Below, piece by piece: positions 61,361-64,000 of a DNA stretch of 64,000 bases. How positions within the stretch are numbered: position 1 is the stretch's first letter; each line of letters opens with the position of its first letter. The translations under genes and the position numbers were made by a program. Source of the stretch: Mallotus nudiflorus (lineage: Eukaryota > Streptophyta > Magnoliopsida > Malpighiales > Euphorbiaceae); assembly GCA_947683625.1 (NCBI GenBank), contig CANTUR010000156.1, forward strand, positions 1,426,001 to 1,490,000, read 5' to 3'. Below the pieces are notes generated by a model, which saw only the letters and a list, made by a program, of their open reading frames with translations, did not search any database and had not been told where the DNA came from.

Positions 61361-63521
61361 TAGAAATATACCAAAAGTAAACTAGGTATATTTCGAGTAT
61401 ATATACATCAAATAAATCCAATATAATTGTAAAGTAAACTAAATATATATTTAAAAACATTTTAGATATAAATGTTTAATAAAGCATGCATAAAATTTAA
61501 AATATACCAAAAATAAACCAAAGATAAACCAAAAACAAACTAAAAATAAACTTAAGTACTGATTACATTATCTATGCATATTTAATCAAAATAAGACACA
61601 TATTTCTAAATCATGCACCCTAAAGCATATATCTATAGCATAGTAACTCACAATTAGTGCGCTCCTCGAGATGGGTTCAACGGGCCTGGTCCACTAGGTC
61701 TCGGTCTCGACGCAACTAAACATACAAAAATAATAGAAATCAGAATAAACCTAACAGAAAATCCTAAAAACTAGATCTAGAATATTAGACACAGAATTAG
61801 AATTCGACCAGACATCACGTTTTACGAGAATTCTACCAAAAATCGGGCAGAACCTCCACTGTAAAACGGACATCTCTCTACTCAAAGAGTAGAGCCAGCC
61901 CTGCAAAGAAACACACTTCAAAAAATAGACACAGAATCATAATCACAACCCTAAAATCCCTCGGTCGGACTCCAAACTACAATTTACCGACCGAGGTCCA
62001 AAATCACAGAATATTACAAAAATACCGAAAATACCCTTATATACTAAAAATACATTTTATAAGTAGAAATTACATAATTAATCCTAAAACACAATAAAAA
62101 CCGATAAAAACTCATTTTATTAGAAAAATTGTATATTATATATATAATTGAAAATAATTCACGAAAAATAGTTTTAATTAGTTAAAAATACTAAATAATT
62201 TGTAGAAATCATTTTTATACCTTAAATAACTATTAAAACCAATTTAATTATATTTTTAGCCAATTTAGGGTAAAATTACCAAAATACCCCTATATATATA
62301 AATATACTAAAATTAATCCAAAAATTCACTAAAAATAACATAATTGCACAAAATTAATTTTCTCAACATATATATCAATAAAATCAATAATTAAACTCAA
62401 TTAAATAATTAATTTCAATTAAAAACACAATTAACCCTATTTTTCCAAAATTACATAAACTAATTAAATTCCAAAAAAATACATAAAAATTCACAAAAAT
62501 TCCAAATAAATTTCTATAATTCATTTCAACACCTATATTTATCATAAAACACAATTTTATAATTTAATTAATTAATTTTCAAAAATTAGAAAATAATAAT
62601 AAAATATTCAAAAATACCCAAAAATCAAAATAATTTCCAAAAATTCTACAAAAATTCATACATGTATATTAAGCTAAGGGAAACAATATTTTTGAAGGAA
62701 TTTTTCATGAATCAATCAATTCGAAGTTCAAAAAAATTAAGAACCCTAAAATGGCCGAATTGTAAAAATCGAAACCTAGACAAATGTAGACCATTTTAAG
62801 TGAAACAAAGCTTGGAATCACACTCACCAGAGCTCAAGGAGAAGAAAGAGACCGACGGTGTCAAAAATGGTGGCCGAAAACGCTGTGAACGATGGTGACT
62901 CAAGTTTCGACTTCTCCGGCCAAAACAGAGGGAAACGGCACCGGAGAAGAGGAGGAAAGGTGGCGGAGCTGCTGGCTGGGAAGGGCGGAGCTTGGGGCGG
63001 CACACCGACGGCTTGAAAACGGGATGGCAGGCGGTGGTGAGGGCGGAAACCGATCGGGGAGGAGGAGGATTAGTCGGGGGCAGAATTGTAGTTTGCCAAA
63101 CTTTGATTTTTGATAAATATTATATATGTATAGGTATGTATATATATATACTTTATATTATTTTAATATATAATATGATATAGACAATAAATATTCACCA
63201 CACACATAATTTAATATTTTAATAATTTATACACTAAAAATAATTAATAAAAAAATATTAAATCTAATTAATAATTAATAAGTAATAAAAATATTAGGGT
63301 AATTAATTAAACCCTAGTTAAATAAATAAATACACATATATACGTTATTTAGTACTTTAAAAATATATATGAGCTCATGCAAGTCCGGAAATCTATTTAA
63401 AATAATAAATAATTTATGTGTCAATTTTTTCGAAAATGTAAGTCCCAAAAAATTTTACGTATAGTACTTAAAATAACATAAAATAATTAAAAATCAATTT
63501 TATTTAAATAACAACTCATGA

Positions 63522-63526
<5 letters not shown>

Positions 63527-63595
<69 letters not shown>
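63527..63595. repeat. (TA)n microsatellite, 69 bp
   Basis: Pure TA run about 60 bases inside the outer LTR end, matching a shorter run at 55217-55257 in the sister LTR. Confidence 0.95.
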
Positions 63596-63599
<4 letters not shown>

Positions 63600-63653
63600 A
63601 ACACTGCATATCATGATGTAGTATTAAAATATTTAAAAATACGGAATATTACA

Positions 63654-64000
63654 AAAAATCCCCTCTCTCTCTCTCCTCTCTCCTCCCTTTTAATTCCCCT
63701 AACTCTCATTTAATTCTCGTTTAAGAGTTTACAACTCCTCCATTTCTATGAAAAATGTCCCAATTAGTGTTGGAGCATATTAGGACGTTCAGGAGCATTA
63801 ACTTGGGCATTTCAGGAGCAATTAATGCTATTTAAAAAAAAAAAACAGAATACTGCTAGGCGTCGCTTCATCGGCTTGGGTTGAGACAACCTCATAGGTT
63901 TTGTGGGCTTTGGGCATATGATTCAAGCCCATTTCTCTAATTTGAGCTTTGGATCTATTTTTAGGGGAATTTAGGGCCTTTGGTCCATTTTCAATAGAGT
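63654..64000. other. Flank right of E5, probable older Tat-related sequence
   Basis: C/T-rich run (CTCTCTCTCTCTCCTCTCTC) then moderately GC sequence with GGGCTTTGGGCATATG and a GGCGTCGCTTCATCGG word similar to the palindrome clusters of the Tat copies. No gene seen; cut by the window end. Confidence 0.4.

Larger units (their letters stand above)
51975..63653 (-). mobile_element. E5: complete Tekay-type retrotransposon, decayed
   Basis: An 11.7-kb element with both LTRs, mutated primer site, polypurine tract and full-length gag-pol outline. At least a dozen in-frame stops occur, and two mutually compensating 11-nt indels lie in gag. LTR divergence is visibly greater than for E2, so it is older. 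Same strand as all others. Near-match TSD AAAAG/AAAAA. Confidence 0.95.
60297..63653 (-). repeat. E5 5' LTR
   Basis: TGTCACGATCC to GGAATATTACA, 3,357 bp. TA runs at 61326-61359 and 63527-63595. The GC-rich leader block at about 62815-63075 follows (on the minus strand) a TATA-like AT tract at 63120-63165. Confidence 0.95.

Noticed and set aside
1..64000. Host protein-coding gene, tRNA, rRNA or miRNA locus
   Set aside because: No plausible intact exon structure, tRNA cloverleaf or rRNA sequence was recognised outside the retrotransposon-related sequence; the PMD remnant is the only gene-like locus and it is broken.

Overview
The window is AT-rich nuclear DNA of a flowering plant, probably a eudicot, and consists almost entirely of nested Ty3/gypsy LTR retrotransposons. 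I see no intact host gene, no rRNA or tRNA gene and nothing prokaryotic. The pol-coding strand of every element is the minus strand. Two families dominate. One is a chromovirus of the Tekay/Del type: LTRs of about 3.2-3.3 kb with TG...CA ends on TGTCACGACCC / GGGATATTACA, an initiator-Met-tRNA primer site, one gag-pol frame and a chromodomain-like C-terminus. The other is an older, heavily decayed Tat/Ogre-type element with antisense (plus-strand) accessory gene remnants.

Layout, left to right. 1-6093: 5' half of Tekay copy E1 (decayed pol/gag and its 5' LTR), running off the left edge. 6094-10093 plus 21547-~23366: Tat copy A, split by Tekay copy E2 (10094-21546), which is complete, has a CTTTC target-site duplication and LTRs differing at only about 40 sites by eye. 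~23367-26315: a plus-strand, intron-containing Plant Mobile Domain (PMD/MAIN-like) pseudogene preceded by an array of short palindromes. 26316-36145: Tat copy B (antisense accessory ORF, integrase, RNase H, RT, protease, gag, primer site, start of 5' LTR). 36146-51502: tandem Tekay array LTR - E3 interior - shared LTR - truncated E4 interior; the shared LTR is interrupted by a solo LTR (47115-50408, TSD ATATA). 51503-51974: probable continuation of the Tat B LTR or its flank. 51975-63653: Tekay copy E5, complete but with many stops. 63654-64000: more of the older sequence.

Relative ages follow from nesting and decay. The Tat copies are oldest, with E1 next; E3/E4, the solo LTR and E5 are intermediate, and E2 is youngest. 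E2 keeps all catalytic motifs and is disabled only by four in-frame stops without a frameshift. Tat B preserves the exact uninterrupted sequence of the E2 insertion site.

The most interesting signals are: (i) the spliced-gene-like PMD remnant and a second antisense ORF attached to Tat elements; (ii) GC-rich blocks bounded by splice-like signals inside every Tekay LTR, suggesting a spliced 5' leader; (iii) nonsense codons that are mostly C-to-T at CAG and CGA, some shared between copies; (iv) a palindrome motif of the GAGGTGTCACCTC type recurring in the Tat-related sequences; and (v) the shared-LTR tandem array.
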